A DNA stretch of 64,000 bases. It comes from Alopecurus myosuroides (lineage: Eukaryota > Streptophyta > Magnoliopsida > Poales > Poaceae). Both the position numbers and the translations under genes were made by a program. Each line of letters starts with the position of its first letter. The first letter of the stretch is position 1. Positions 23,176 to 34,460 of the stretch are shown here, one piece after another. The stretch covers positions 273,575,349-273,639,348 of the forward strand of contig CM054062.1 in NCBI GenBank assembly GCA_028641055.1, read 5' to 3'. Below the pieces are notes generated by a model, which saw nothing but the letters and a program-made list of their open reading frames with translations, was not told the DNA's origin and made no database searches.

Positions 23176-23806
23176 CTGCTTAGATTACGTATTGTTCTTA
23201 ATGCATCTGTATGTTGCACACAAAGCAATCACTTTGTTGTTGTAACTTAATACCAGAGAGATTTGTTGGATAGCTTTATTGAGGTGGAGTTCTATATATG
23301 GATGCATGCTGGATAGCGGTCCATATGCCTTGACGTAATACCTACAGTGTTAGAACTAATGAACTATATCTCATCATAATAGTATTGTTATACGTTCATG
23401 ATTTGTCAACTTCCCAGTTGTACTTTGTTCACCCAGCATATTTATTTTCTTTGGAGAGACACCACTAGTGAAACTATGGCCCCCGGTTCTGTTTTCCTCA
23501 TATTTGCAACCTTTTTTAAGCAATTTCATAATTGTTTCCTTGTTGTTCTGTTTTTACTTTTATTGTTTTCCAAGAGTCTACACGTTTAGTTCTCTAGTTT
23601 TCAGCAAGACCGGAAGACTGACAACCTTCCGGAAAGTTGGGGGCAAGAGAGAGTTTGTGTTTGTGTGCAGGTTCCACGCTTGTTGATGCGCCAGACAACA
23701 AGCAACCTTCTCCGAGACTATGAACTCCTACTTGTTCGATAAACCATGGTTCCTTAATTGGGGGAAATTTTCCGCTGGACTACATCATACCTTCCACTTG
23801 GGGTCT
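23176..23806 (+). mobile_element. Solo LTR A, fragment 2
   Basis: This continues fragment 1 after solo LTR B. Segments such as GGTGGAGTTCTATATATGGATG and the final CATACCTTCCACTTGGGGTC are in the style of the same Triticeae LTR type. It is interrupted by C1 after GGTCT (23,802-23,806); the last 30 bases of the LTR are on the far side of C1. Confidence 0.82.
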
Positions 23807-24499
23807 TGAAAGTAAAGTATAGGCTCCTAGGGGGGGTGAATAGGTGCTCCGACCAATTTTAATGTTTCTTTAACAATTAGGCTTGACACAAAGGTAAATT
23901 CTCTAGATGTCCCAACTACGGTGAATTTACCTATATGACAAGGCAAGCACAATAACAATACAAGCAAGAGTAAAGGAGGAAGGGAACGAGGTAACCGATA
24001 TGAAGCACACGGAGACACGATGTATTCCCGAGTTCCTCCTTGTTAAGGGAGTACGTCTCATTGGAGGGGTGTGAGCTCGCCACAAAGGCCTACTCAACGC
24101 CACAAAGGCCTCACCCTATTCTCTGATGAACCCCGCCACAAAGGCCTAGTTCCCTTCCACTATTGATCCCCTTTGAGGCGGGAATCAAGTCCTTTACAAA
24201 CAAGCTTGGGGCACACACCCACAACCAAATTGGGGGCTCCCAACAATCTCAAATCACCAACAAGTGTAGCAATGGTGTCTAGGTTTTCCACAAGGAAACC
24301 CTAGACTAGATCCCTCAAGAATACGAGGGGGAAATGAAGATCGGCTCGGTGAAGATGTAGATCGGGGTCTTCTCCTTCAATCCTCCAAGTATCAACAAGT
24401 TTGGGTGGAGGGATTGGGAGAAATCTAACTTTGGAGGCTCAATCAATGCTTGTCTTCAATGCTGGAGCGAGCAACCTTTTGGGGAAGAAGGGGATGGGA

Positions 24500-24507
24500 T
24501 ATTTATA
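24500..24507 (-). promoter_or_regulatory. TATA box of C1 3' LTR
   Basis: TATAAATA on the minus strand is followed downstream by the leader and preceded (higher coordinates) by the GCGGTACTACCGC array. The same box occurs at 35,137-35,144 in the 5' LTR, at 53,924-53,931 in the duplicated copy, and at 47,301-47,308 in the related C2 LTR, so position and sequence are conserved. Confidence 0.8.
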
Positions 24508-24544
24508 GGCCCCTCTCCAAACTATCCGTTTGACCCTTTTTTGT

Positions 24545-25045
24545 GCCTAGCGGTACTACCACCGGGGCCAGCGGTACTACCGCTACCTGGCAACGTGAGC
24601 GGTACTGGGGTGTCCCAGACACAGGGCGCGAGCGGTACCACCGCCAAAGTACCGTGGTACTCCAACAGCGGTACTACCGCGAGTGCATACTACCGCTGGC
24701 CACAACTTCGAATTAAATCGAAGTGGATGGCGGTAGTATTAAGGCACTACCGCCCTAGTACCGTAAACGTTACCGTGAGCAAATCCTTGCTGGCGGTAGA
24801 AGGGCCGGTACTAAGGGCGGTACTACCGCTAGTCAGTAACGGTACTACCGTTGAGAAAGGTTTTGCTCCTAGATCAATATGACCACAGAGGTACAACCGA
24901 GCCAGTACTACTGAAGTACCGCTGGATACAATAGCGATTTTCACTCTGGCGGTACTTCTGGCGGTACTGGGTGCGGTACTACCGCTTGCTGTGCAGAGCG
25001 GTACTACCGCTGGGGCGCCCGGTACTACCGCTAGACCAAGTTGAT
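24545..25045. repeat. GCGGTACTACCGC motif array in U3 of C1 LTR
   Basis: At least five full GCGGTACTACCGC copies and about a dozen half or variant copies (GCGGTACT, ACTACCGC, ACGGTACTACCGT) lie in 500 bases directly upstream of the TATA box. The motif is nearly its own inverse. The 5' LTR has an additional unit at about 35,468-35,491 that this LTR lacks, showing turnover. No protein reading is supported. Confidence 0.9.
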
Positions 25046-25190
25046 CTTGGTGGCAATGTCTTGCAATTCTCTTCACCTTTTTGCATCTAGTTAATATTTC
25101 CTGAAATACTTTGACGCACTGTTAGATACTTAGTAGTGTTGTTATCAACTCCAAAACCTAAGAGAGATCAAAGATGCATATGCACTTTTA

Positions 25191-25206
25191 ATCTCCCCCT
25201 TTTTGG
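25191..25206 (-). promoter_or_regulatory. Polypurine tract of C1
   Basis: On the minus strand CCAAAAAGGGGGAGAT immediately precedes the 3' LTR, as expected for the plus-strand DNA primer of an LTR retrotransposon. A second purine run of this kind (TTAGGGGGAGTG, minus) lies at about 28,314-28,326 and could be an internal tract. Confidence 0.8.
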
Positions 25207-25602
25207 AGATTCATGACAACACCACTAAGAGAGGTCTAAAGAATTTTGGACGAGCACTTCGAGAGAGAGTGATGCATCAAGAAAATTTGCTTAATGAGGC
25301 AAACTTTGTTCTATTTTTAGAATGTGTGATCCCCCTAACTCTTTGAGACCTAGCAAGGATAGAAAAGATATAACAATATGAATATTTGCTCAAGGAATAA
25401 TGATAATAACCATAAAATCCAAATCCATAACACCAAATGGTTCAACCACACAAAATTAACACCAAATGGTTCAACACACAAGCACACACCACACAAGTTT
25501 GACAATACGAACACAACCCAAGAAAATGAAGCGATCCTAAATATAACTCTCTCCCCCTTTGGCATCAAGACACCAAAAAGGGAAGAGGCGATGCTAACGT
25601 CC
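25207..25602. other. C1 internal 3' non-coding segment
   Basis: AT-rich sequence lies between the extra ORF and the polypurine tract. It contains a direct repeat of ACACCAAATGGTTCAACC-like sequence at about 25,430-25,475. I see no coding region or structural signal beyond that. Confidence 0.5.
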
Positions 25603-27128
25603 CTAGAGGTCACTCGCCGGGGCTACATGCACTAGCAGGGCTGCCGAGAGCACGCTCATCCTCAGAGTCCACATCTTCGACCTCATCGTCAGTCTCACCA
25701 CGAGTACAAGGCTCGTGAGAAGTAGTAGCATCATCAAGAAGATCTCGATCAATCCATGAATGGCCTTGCTTTGACTTCCACTCCTTGGAAGTAGTGAGTC
25801 CTCAAACCCTGGAAGAACAGGCGCCCCCAGATGGGCAAACCTGTCACGAGTAAGCTGCCGCTCCTTCTTGCTACACACATGAGCAAGATATGCATTGTTC
25901 TCCATATCAATCTGGCGACAGAAAATCTTCTTCAAGGTTGAGGACATCCACTTGCGAAAGCTATTCTTCTGAGCTTTCCCCTCCATCTCGAAATCCGAGT
26001 CACTCGAGCCATCAGTGTCCGGACCAAGATCCTCCGGACCTAGCAAAGGAGTGGCATGCTTCTTGACACGAAGATCCTTGATGGCATGAGTAGTAAGTTC
26101 TTGGTCATTATCCAAGAGAGCATCAGAAAGCTTGGCATTGCGCCAAGTGGTGGATATGAGCTTGAAGACCAAGGCAACAAATACATGCACTCTCCTCCTC
26201 ATCACACAGTTATACATTTCATTCCACAGAATGTCGATCACATCAAGCCTTAGGCCATCACCACGACGCCTATGAGTGTATACCATCAAGTCTGTGAGTG
26301 ATCCATGGATTTGATCAAAGTTACCAACCCGAGGAGCCAAAGTGTTCCTATAGATTCTGTGGAGAATGTCATATACAGGCTGGAGGTTCTTGGACTGACC
26401 AACCACAACACGTCCAGGTATATAGAGATCACACATGTCAGTGGGAGCCATGGACTTCTCCAGATAAGGAACCCGGAAGAAGGTATTGTGAAAGGCAACA
26501 TCTGGAATCTCCCCAAAGTCCTGCTGACCCACAATAGTAGCAAACTCAGTCCAAGACGCATAAAACTTCTGATTCTTTGTCATCCAGGTGATCTTCCTCT
26601 CATCGGTACGAAATAGAGCGTGGCATAGAACTGGCCCACAAGGTGCTCATCATAATCTTCATTGATCCCAATGAAGTCCAAAAGTCCAAACTCCTCACAA
26701 ATTTCAAACGCTTCACCAAAACAGTCCATCTTCGACCTCATGAAAGGAACGTTGATGGAAAACTGGGTCACTACCTTATTCCTGTTGAGTGAGTACTCCT
26801 CATAGAAGATCCTCTCCTGAAAACGAGTCCAGAAGCACTCGTTTGCCCTAGCTTCCCTTGGCTTGTTATAGGGATTGGTCCTCCTTTCCCTGCGGAACTG
26901 ATCATCTGGCATGTTTGCAACTGATTTGTCACGGGCTGCATGTGATTTCATGAGCACTGACCTCTGCCTCCGAGTCAAATTCCCTTGTGGCATAACCTCA
27001 GGAGCTTCATCTTCCTCGGGGTTCTTACGAACCCTCTTAGACGCACGCTTGCGACCTCCACCCTTAGAGCCACTAGCACCTTCTCCTAAGAAATCATAGG
27101 GGGATATCAAAAGGTAAGATAACTTCAC
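25603..27128 (-). pseudogene. C1 extra ORF downstream of pol (plant transposon-protein-like)
   Basis: Two minus-strand frames (26,580-27,128 and 25,603-26,583) join through one frameshift near 26,580. The first begins with a basic, nuclear-localisation-like GGGRKRASKRVRK followed by acidic and charged sequence. The second holds a globular region (YDILHRIYRNT, then DQIHGSLTDLMV and ILWNEMYNCV) that recalls the grass 'putative plant transposon protein' family, then an acidic linker and a hydrophobic stretch (LIEIFLMMLLLLTSLVLVV) near the end. Position after RNase H matches the env-like ORF of SIRE-type elements, but I see no convincing envelope features. Confidence 0.6.
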
Positions 27129-27353
27129 TCAAAAGGATCTTCGAGAAGAAATCATACTAGAACTAGAAGTGCTCAGGCTCCAGGAGGCGTACCGCTTGGG
27201 GGCCACGGTAGTCCCGCTGTTACCAGCAGTTCCAGACATAGCGGTAGTACCACTGCTGGCAGATTCTTCCATGGAACCCAAGTGGACTACCGAATCCAAA
27301 TAGAGGCAAAGCACCAACAGTTCTAATGAGATTTCATCCACTAGGGAGTACAA
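27129..27353 (-). pseudogene. Possible N-terminal extension or upstream exon of the C1 extra ORF
   Basis: A short frame with Met at about 27,272 (MEESASSGTTAMSGTAG) is read partly from GGTACTACC-type motifs, then from a Ser-rich stretch, and stops at 27,129. A 3' splice-acceptor-like TTTCTTAG at about 27,087 would enter the downstream ORF, so a spliced leader is possible. The link is speculative. Confidence 0.35.
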
Positions 27354-27860
27354 CGAACAACTTCTAGACTAGGAGATCTCTAGCATCCCTAAGCATCATC
27401 ATCTCACAAGATTTTACTCGAGGGAGAGAGATAGGATGGGTTACCGGAGCTCATCGTTGTGGAGAAGGAGTTGGGTGCGTTCCCCGGGCGTTCTCCGGTG
27501 TGATTGGAGCGCTCAATCACCGGAGAGAGCCCTCCCCGGCGGACGAAAGACTTTGCGGCGGCTGGATCCAATGTGGGGAGAAGATGAGGGAGAGAATAGG
27601 TTATGAGGGTGTCCCCCTCCTCCCAGATCCGTTTTAATCCCCACGGATTTTTGCCGCAGAGGTAGTACCGCCGCGCTCAGCGGTAGTACCGCCCACCTGG
27701 AACTACTCGGGCTAAGAGGTAGTACCGCTTCGGGGTCTGTGCTCGGCACGAACTCCAGCAGCGGTAGTACCGCGCAGAGCCACTGGTAGTACCGTGCGCT
27801 GGGTACAACTGACAGTTATAGCGGTAGTACGGCTCGCAACTAGCGGTAGTACCGCTAGCC
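27180..27860. repeat. Second GCGGTAGTACCGC cluster in C1, opposite orientation
   Basis: About nine full or near copies of GCGGTAGTACCGC (the reverse complement of the LTR motif) occur between 27,237 and 27,856, for example near 27,680, 27,760 and 27,842. The first few overlap the possible N-terminus of the extra ORF; the rest are in non-coding sequence between pol and that ORF. Confidence 0.88.
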
Positions 27861-28389
27861 GAGTCTTCCTTCCACCAAGAGAGCAAAGTGATTGAAATTT
27901 TCAGAAAGAGAAATGTCTAAGGGAGGAATTGTTTGGGCTTGGGATTAGAACACAAACTGAGATGGTACTACACACTCCAACTTTTTGCTAGAAAACAAGA
28001 AAATTCAAATAAGGAAAAGAGGGAGTGTGTTTCCCAAACCAACACCGACACACAAAACACAAAAGAGAGAAGGCAAAACAAACACAATGAAAACACCACA
28101 TGAGAACCAAAACAATAACCAACTCTTCAAGAGAAGAGGTTGGTGGCCTAAGCCACCATGTAAGAGATTATGGTATGTTACCGCGAAGATATATCTTGGG
28201 TACATTGACAATTCTCGACATTGAAGCTCACAATTCAACATTAGAAAAAGAGAGATAACAATGAATATTTGCTTTGGTCATAATGGGGGAGGGAGAACTC
28301 AATGTGTTAGGATAACACTCCCCCTAAGTCCATGCCTACACCTAAACCCAAACACGTTTCATCTATATGGGTGTGTGCAAGATCCTCAA
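27861..28389. other. C1 non-coding spacer between pol and extra ORF
   Basis: AT-rich spacer with a CTCCCCCTAAG (minus: CTTAGGGGGAG) run at about 28,316, which may act as an internal polypurine tract. No coding region is supported; the 79-codon frames here lack any family signature. Confidence 0.45.
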
Positions 28390-29858
28390 GTCAAACTCCT
28401 AGAATCAATGATATTTAGTTCATTCCTCAAGAACATGAATCTTGCATCGTCGAGGGGCTTCGTGAATATATCCGCAAGATTATCCTTGGTGGGCACATAA
28501 GATGGTGCAATATCACCTCTTGCCACATGATCTCAGATGAAATGATGGCGAATCTCAATGTGCTTTGTTCTTGTATGTTGCACGGGGTTGTAGGCGATCT
28601 TGATGGCACTTTCATTGTCACACATGAGAGGCACCTTATCCAAATGAACATCATATTCCTTGAGAGTTTGCCTCATCCATAGAAATTGGGTGCAAGCACT
28701 TGCGGCGGCCACATACTCGGCTTCGGCGATGGAGAGAGATATGCAATTTTGCTTATTGGAAGACCAACTCACCAAAGACCTACCAAGAAATTGGAAAGCC
28801 CCAGAAGTGGACTTCCTATCATCTCGATCACCCGCCCAATCAGAATCCGTGTAGCCCTTGAGAGAAAATCGTGCCCCCTTTGGGTACCACAAACCAAACC
28901 TTGGGGTATGAACCAAATACCGAAAGATCCTATGGACCGCCATTAAATGGCTTTCCTGAGGAGTCGCTTGATACCTTGCACACACACCTACACTCAAAAC
29001 GATATTGGGCCTAGATGCACAAAGGTAAAGCAAAGAACCAATCATAGAATGATACAACTTTTGGTCCACATCTTTACCCTTTGGGTTACGTGATAGGTGG
29101 CACTTGACTTTCATAGGAGATGGCTTGATCTTTGCATTTTGGAAGTTAAACATCTTGATCATATCTTGGGTATACTTGGCTTGAGAAATGAAAGTCCCAC
29201 GAGCCAATTGCTTGATCTCAAAACCAAGGAAGAATTTAAGCTCACCCATCATAGACATCTCGAACCTGTCAGTCATAAGATTTGAGAACTCATTATTGAA
29301 AGCTTGGTTAGTTGAGCCAAAGATGATATCGTCCACATAGAGTTGGCATATGAAAAGCTCTCCCTTTACTCTCTTTGTGAAGAGAGTGGGTTCTATCTTC
29401 CCAACTTCAAAACCACGGTCATCCAACAACTCTCTAAGGTGTTCATACCACGCACGTGGTGCTTGTTTAAGTCCATAGAGCGCCTTATCGAGCTTGTAGA
29501 CATGGTTAGGAAAGTTGAGATTCTCGAACCCCGAAGGTTGCTTAACATATACCTCCTCTTTTAGTTGACCATTCAAGAAAGCACTTTTAACATCCATTTG
29601 TTGCAATTTGAAATTATGCGAAGATGCATAAGCAAGAAGGATACGGATGGACTCAAGGCGAGCCACGGGAGCATAGGTTTTATCAAAGTCAATGCCTTCA
29701 ACTTGAGTGTAACCTTGAGCTACCAATCTTGCCTTGTTCCTTATAACAATGCCATGATCATCTTGCTTGTTCTTGAATATCCACTTAGTGCCAATAACAT
29801 TGTGGCAATCTTTGGGCTTCTCAACTAATCTCCAAACTTTGTTGCGCTCAAAGTTATT
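28390..29858 (-). pseudogene. C1 reverse transcriptase and RNase H
   Basis: A long open frame (28,533 to at least 29,726, open further upstream without a Met) covers Copia RT: a [16 protein letters not shown] start, [16 protein letters not shown], and the catalytic YVDD box (LYVDDIIFG). RNase H follows, with the TDSDWAGD and AEAEYVAA segments holding Asp and Glu. A TGA at 28,533 cuts the RNase H tail, whose remaining codons (to about 28,390) are still legible in the same frame, consistent with a CGA-to-TGA change. RT copies the element RNA into cDNA; RNase H removes the template. Confidence 0.9.
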
Positions 29859-29998
29859 AGCTCATCATGCATTGCTTCAACCCAATCAGAGTCCTCAAGA
29901 GCTTCAAACACTTTATTTTATTCCACCATAGATATGTGAGCTTGATGCTCACTAAAATGTGCCAATTGCCTTCTTGTGGATCTTCTAGCTTGAATATC

Positions 29999-30544
29999 TT
30001 ACAAGACCTTGTTGTCTTGGGAATCAATTTGCTTCAAAGCTCTTCTTATCCTTCTAGCACGACGGGCTTTGATCTCCTCATTATTGCGAGGAGGGATCAC
30101 TTGATCATCTTGATCATTTGGGTCCCCGTCTTGACCAACTTGGCCTTGATCATCATCATCATCATCATCATCATCATACATTTCTTCAACACTAGCTTCA
30201 ACTTGAGAAGAGGAGGATGAGGATGGTTGATCTTGGACTTGACCTTGACTAGCATGAATGATAGGAGTGGTTGCATCTTGTGTAGTAACTTGGTCAATAA
30301 GAGGAGGGTCTTCAACATGTTCTTGGGTAGGTGCATCACTTGGCTCCTTGGCTTGTTCTTCTATTGTAGAGGAGGGCTCCACTTGAGTAGAGCATAGTCC
30401 TTCTCGAGTCGCCATAAGGTGTCCCTCGATGGGGCGGAAAAATCCCACACCCATCCTTACTATGGCTTCTTGAGGCCTTTCAACATCTACATTAGAAACC
30501 TGAAATTGCGCCACTTGGGAGCCATCATTTTCCTCGAAAACCAC
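29999..30544 (-). pseudogene. C1 pol linker between integrase and RT
   Basis: A 181-codon frame, in the same register as integrase upstream, is mostly low-complexity and acidic: a run of nine Asp encoded by a CAT microsatellite (30,152-30,178), then a basic RRARRIRR end. It corresponds to the poorly conserved region between Copia integrase and RT. A stop at 29,999 and a frameshift before 29,858 separate it from RT. Confidence 0.75.
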
Positions 30545-30643
30545 ACTACAAGATTCTATGAAAATCCGTGAGGCTTTGTCAAAGACTCTATAAGTGTGGG
30601 ATTAGGCACCGTAACCAAAAAATATACCCTCAATAGTTTTGGA

Positions 30644-31258
30644 TTAAAATTTAGACAACCTAACACCCTTGATCAAATAGAAGCACTTACAACCGAATAC
30701 ACGGAAGTAGGAGACTTTGGGCTTGTTGACGGTGAGGATCTCATATGGAGTCTTTTCCAAGACCTTGCGGATGTAGAGGTGGTTGGAGGAGTGGCATGCG
30801 GTGGATATGGCCTCGGCCCATAAATATTGGGGAGAAGAATACTCCGCCAACATGGTCCTTGCCAAATCCAAGAGAGTGCGATTCTTCCTTTCGGCAACAC
30901 CATTTTGTTGAGGAGTGTAAGTGGCGGAGTATTGATGACGAATGTCTTCTTCACTAAGGAATTCATTCAAAGTGTAGTTCTTGAACTCCGAACCATTATC
31001 ACTCCTAATAGCCATGATTTGAACATTGTGTTGATGTTGCACTTCGTTGGAGAAGTCGATGATGGTTTGTTCAGTTTCACTCTTGCACTTGAAGAAATAA
31101 ACCCAAGTGTATCTTGAATAATCATCGACAATCACCAAGAAATACTTCTTGCCACCAATACTTGCCTCGGGCACGGCACCAAAGAGATCAATATGGAGAA
31201 GCTCCAAGATCCTCTTTGATGAAATAATAGTCTTGTCCTTGTGCGAGATATCATGCAT
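30644..31258 (-). pseudogene. C1 integrase core
   Basis: The frame contains LHIDLFGAV (first catalytic Asp), RSDNGSEFKN (second Asp) and QQNGVAERKNRTL (Glu), giving the D,D,E triad in order, then the WAEAISTACH and YFRVFGCKCF segments typical of Copia integrase. It is in frame with the protease/pre-integrase piece upstream, separated only by a TAA at 31,310. A stop at 30,644 ends it. Role: insertion of cDNA into the genome. Confidence 0.92.
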
Positions 31259-31309
31259 CTTTCCTTCAACACACGACCTACAAACACGATCTTTGGAAAA
31301 GGAAACATC

Positions 31310-31816
31310 TTATTTTAGTCCGACAATAAGGACACCTTTGTGAAGACTTTGCAAAGTTCTCATGTTGACATGGGATAAGCGGCGATGCCACAACCATCCC
31401 ACGTCGGCCTTTCCGAAAAGACACATTGATTGAGAGTTGGTAGACTTCAAAAAATCCACCACGAACAACTCATTTTCAACATGTCCCACGTATGCGACGT
31501 CAAGAGTCTTGCTCCTCAAAAGGACCACAATATCTTCATCAAAAAAGACGGAGAAACCCATCTTTCCAAGAGAGCGGACGGAAAGTAAATTTAAACCAAG
31601 GGATTCGACAAGCATGACGTTCACGATAGTGATATCGGGAGCAATCACAACCTTGTCGAACCCCGATACCTTAGACGAGGACGAGTCTCCATAAGTGAGG
31701 GTTGCTTGTATGTCATTTGGGCGCAACTCCGTCACAAGTTCTTTGCTTCCGGTCATATGACTAGTGCATCCACTATCAATTATCCATTTAGACCCACCGG
31801 AAGCATAGTCCTGCAA
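31310..31816 (-). pseudogene. C1 protease and GAG-pre-integrase zinc region
   Basis: WIIDSGCTSHMTG near the start carries the Asp-Ser-Gly active site of Copia proteases. LWHRRLSHVNMRTL near the end starts the His-His-Cys-Cys zinc-binding segment before integrase. The frame ends at an in-frame TAA (31,310-31,312); the cysteine part of the zinc motif is on the other side of that stop, still in frame. Confidence 0.9.
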
Positions 31817-31820
31817 GAGA

Positions 31821-33302
31821 TCATTGACTAGAGTTAGGACCCAAGGAGGGTCCCTTCATGTTAGCAACAAGGGTCTTTGGAACCCAAATGGTATAGTCAA
31901 TGTAACCCTCAATAGGACCAACATATTTAGCTTGCACAACACCATAATAATCAACATATAAGAAATGGTGTGGATTTTTAGTTCCCGCGGAGATGCTACG
32001 AGTAGTGTTGTCCCTCATGACACTACTACTCTAAGCAACATTGCTTGCTTATGCGGGTGTGCTACGAGTAATGTTGTCCCTAATGACAATACTACCCGAG
32101 GCATCATTGTTGGCCTTCTTCTTGCTCTTCTTCTTCTTATTCTTGGCAACATGGCCAAGACCTTGCTTGCCCACCTGTGGCCTTGGAGCACTCAATTGTG
32201 GTCTAGCAACAACCACATGAGGACTAGGGGCCACCACTTGTGGGGTGGAGACCACAACCTTCTCAACTTGAGGGCCTTTGCCCTTGAGCCTTGCAAGCTC
32301 ATCTTTCAACCTAGAATTTTCCTCAATAATATTTGCATGATCACAAGAAGAAGTAGAGGTTCTAGGGTTGTTAAGTTGATTAAGTTGAGTTTGAAGTTGT
32401 TCATGCAACTCTTTGAGGGAAGAATGTTGACTCTCCAAAGCTTTGTGAGCCTCGGTTAGTTTTTCAAACTCCTCGGTTAGTTTACCATGACCAACACCAA
32501 ACTCAAACTTATCCTTTTTAGCCTTTTTATATTTAGCAATTGCAAGGTCACGTTCCTTAGTGATATTAGAAACAATTTCATTATGAGTTTCTTCAACAAA
32601 TTCAAGTTCCTCCTAAAGAGAAACTCTACCATCATGCTCTTCCTCAAGAGTCATGGAGAGGGATGCAATTTCATCCGCATCCCTTCTCTCAATCTCACCT
32701 TTCTACTCAAGAGCTTCATGGGCCTCTCCCAATTGGCTCATGAGATTCTCAAAGTACTTCTTGGTCTCCCCTTGTATGTTAGACATAAAACGTTCCAAAG
32801 AGAGCATTTCATCTTCTACTCTAAGACTAGCAAGATTTTCTAGTTCACTTGGGGTCTTAGAGTTAGGAGAAGGTGATACCTCCGAGGCCTTAGCCATGAA
32901 GCACTTGGCATTTGGGTGAGGATGATTTTCATTGGGGGGTTCAAAGAGAGATGAAGACGATGGTGTAGAAGCAATAGCAAGAGCGTCCACTTCACTTGTG
33001 GTTTCTTCTTCTTCATCACTCCCGGAATCATATTCCTCTTGAGTCACAAGAACAAACTTGGTGGGAGACTTCTTGTTGAAGGGTTTCTTCTTGAAATGAG
33101 GTTTCTTGTACTCAACCTTGGACTTGTCCTTGCGAACGAGCTTGCCACTATGGTGTTCTCTATTTTCATAGGGACACTCTGCAATGAAGTGGTGCTTATC
33201 TTGACAATTGAAGCAAGACCTCACTTTTTGAGCCCCATCATTGCCATATAGAGACTTGGTCTTCTCCTCAACAAATTTCTTGGCCTTGGGAGATTCCTCC
33301 AA
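31821..33302 (-). pseudogene. C1 gag C-terminal half: zinc knuckle and coiled coil
   Basis: CFNCQDKHHFIAEC at 32,703-33,302 is a CCHC zinc knuckle that binds the element RNA. It is followed by Lys-rich and Ser/Glu-rich linker. The 32,049-32,438 frame has a leucine-rich heptad-like stretch (LKELHEQLQTQLNQLNN) and a PQV-repeat tail. The long extension after the knuckle is typical of SIRE-type gag, which is larger than ordinary Copia gag. Stops and frameshifts interrupt it at 32,703 and 32,049, among others. Confidence 0.8.
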
Positions 33303-33388
33303 AACTCTTGCATGGTGAGAGCAATGATATCCTTGAGCATGGGATCATACTCTTGATCCTTCAATGGATCCAACACCTCATTGCCTTC

Positions 33389-34405
33389 TTATTCATACTC
33401 AACCTCTTGAGACACAACCTTGGCCTTCAAAGCAACGGATGCCCCTTTGTGCATTCCTATGGCCCTACGGTTGTCAAGAGCATTCTTGGTTTGCACTTGA
33501 TAGGAGCACATTTCTTGCATGACTTGAGTTGAGGTCATAGAAGGGAAGTCATCTCTTCCTTGAATGCTCTTCAAGTCCCCGCCCTCAAATGGCATGAGGG
33601 CAATCATGTACTTCCTTTTGATCCAAGCATCATCAATGTACTTGGCACCAACATTAGTGAATTCGGTGGCAAGTATCTTGAGCCTTCGGTACATGTATTT
33701 GTGGTTTTCTCCATCATGCATATAGAACCCTTCGACCTCATTGGTTAAGGCATCATATCTATTCCTTTGCATGCTCTCATTTCCCACAAACATGACGACA
33801 AGAGTGTCCCATGTTTCCTTGGCGGTGGAATATTGTTGAAGATGCGGCATGTGGTTAGGGCCCACGGCTTGTTGAAGAATTGACAAAGAGGTGTAGTTGA
33901 GTTGAAAATCTACGACTTCTCTTCTTGTTAGGTTCTTGGGGTTATGAGGCTTGTATCCATAATGAGTGACCCTCCAAAGCTTTATACAAGAAGAGTTCAA
34001 GAGAGTCTCCATGTAATATTGCCATTCACGAAAAGAATATGCATCAATTTTAGGTGGATCTCCCCTAGGAATTATATGAGGATGTGGGACGGGAGGATCG
34101 GGAGAATAACTTCCGGGGACGGAGTGAAATTCTCCATCTCCTTATGTACCCTTCTTCGTGGAGTTCTCGACGGAAGAAATTTTAGATGGATCACCATCTA
34201 CCCCTTTCTTGGCGCCCTCCGGAGATTTTTCCGGAGGGGATGAGCCGGTAACCTCCGGTCCTTTGTCTTTCAAGAGTTCCATCAAGACCTGAAGCAACTC
34301 ATCGATTTTGGTGTCTATGGATGAGGTCAATTAGTTTTTCAACTCATTGAGATCATTCATGGACACCGGCGCCGCGGAACCTTCGGTATCCGATTCATCA
34401 CCCAT
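33389..34405 (-). pseudogene. C1 gag N-terminal half
   Basis: The ATG lies at 34,403-34,405, about 45 bases after the primer-binding site. A TAA shortly after it (near 34,331, CAA-to-TAA compatible) breaks the N-terminus, then 34,142-34,330 continues with a helical, charged segment. The 33,389-34,012 frame is the capsid-like core (TAKETWDTLV, then YMYRRLKILATEF), resembling the UBN2-type Copia Gag. It forms the virus-like particle shell. The frame ends at 33,389. Confidence 0.82.
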
Positions 34406-34440
34406 ACTTAAACTCTTAGGCGGTTAAGCCCGATAGAAGA

Positions 34441-34458
34441 GCCGAGGCTCTGATACCA
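34441..34458 (-). promoter_or_regulatory. C1 primer-binding site (tRNA-iMet)
   Basis: On the minus strand TGGTATCAGAGCCTCGGC follows the 5' LTR after two bases. This is the standard plant initiator-tRNA-Met primer site, and it fixes the element's orientation. Confidence 0.95.
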
Positions 34459-34460
34459 AT

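Larger units (their letters stand above)
23807..25190 (-). repeat. C1 3' LTR
   Basis: It starts TGAAAGTAAAGTATAGG and ends GCACTTTTA, where the expected ACTTTCA has one C-to-T change. It contains the GGGGGGGTGAATAGGTG segment, tandem CCACAAAGGCCT units near 24,090, a TATA box at 24,500-24,507 (minus) and the GCGGTACTACCGC array upstream of it. It has a 20-base CCACAAAGGCCTACTCAACG-type unit that the 5' LTR has lost. Confidence 0.92.

Noticed and set aside
29867..30220. Plus-strand frames opposite C1 pol (poly-Ile and others)
   Set aside because: They are reverse-strand shadows of the CAT microsatellite and pol coding sequence.
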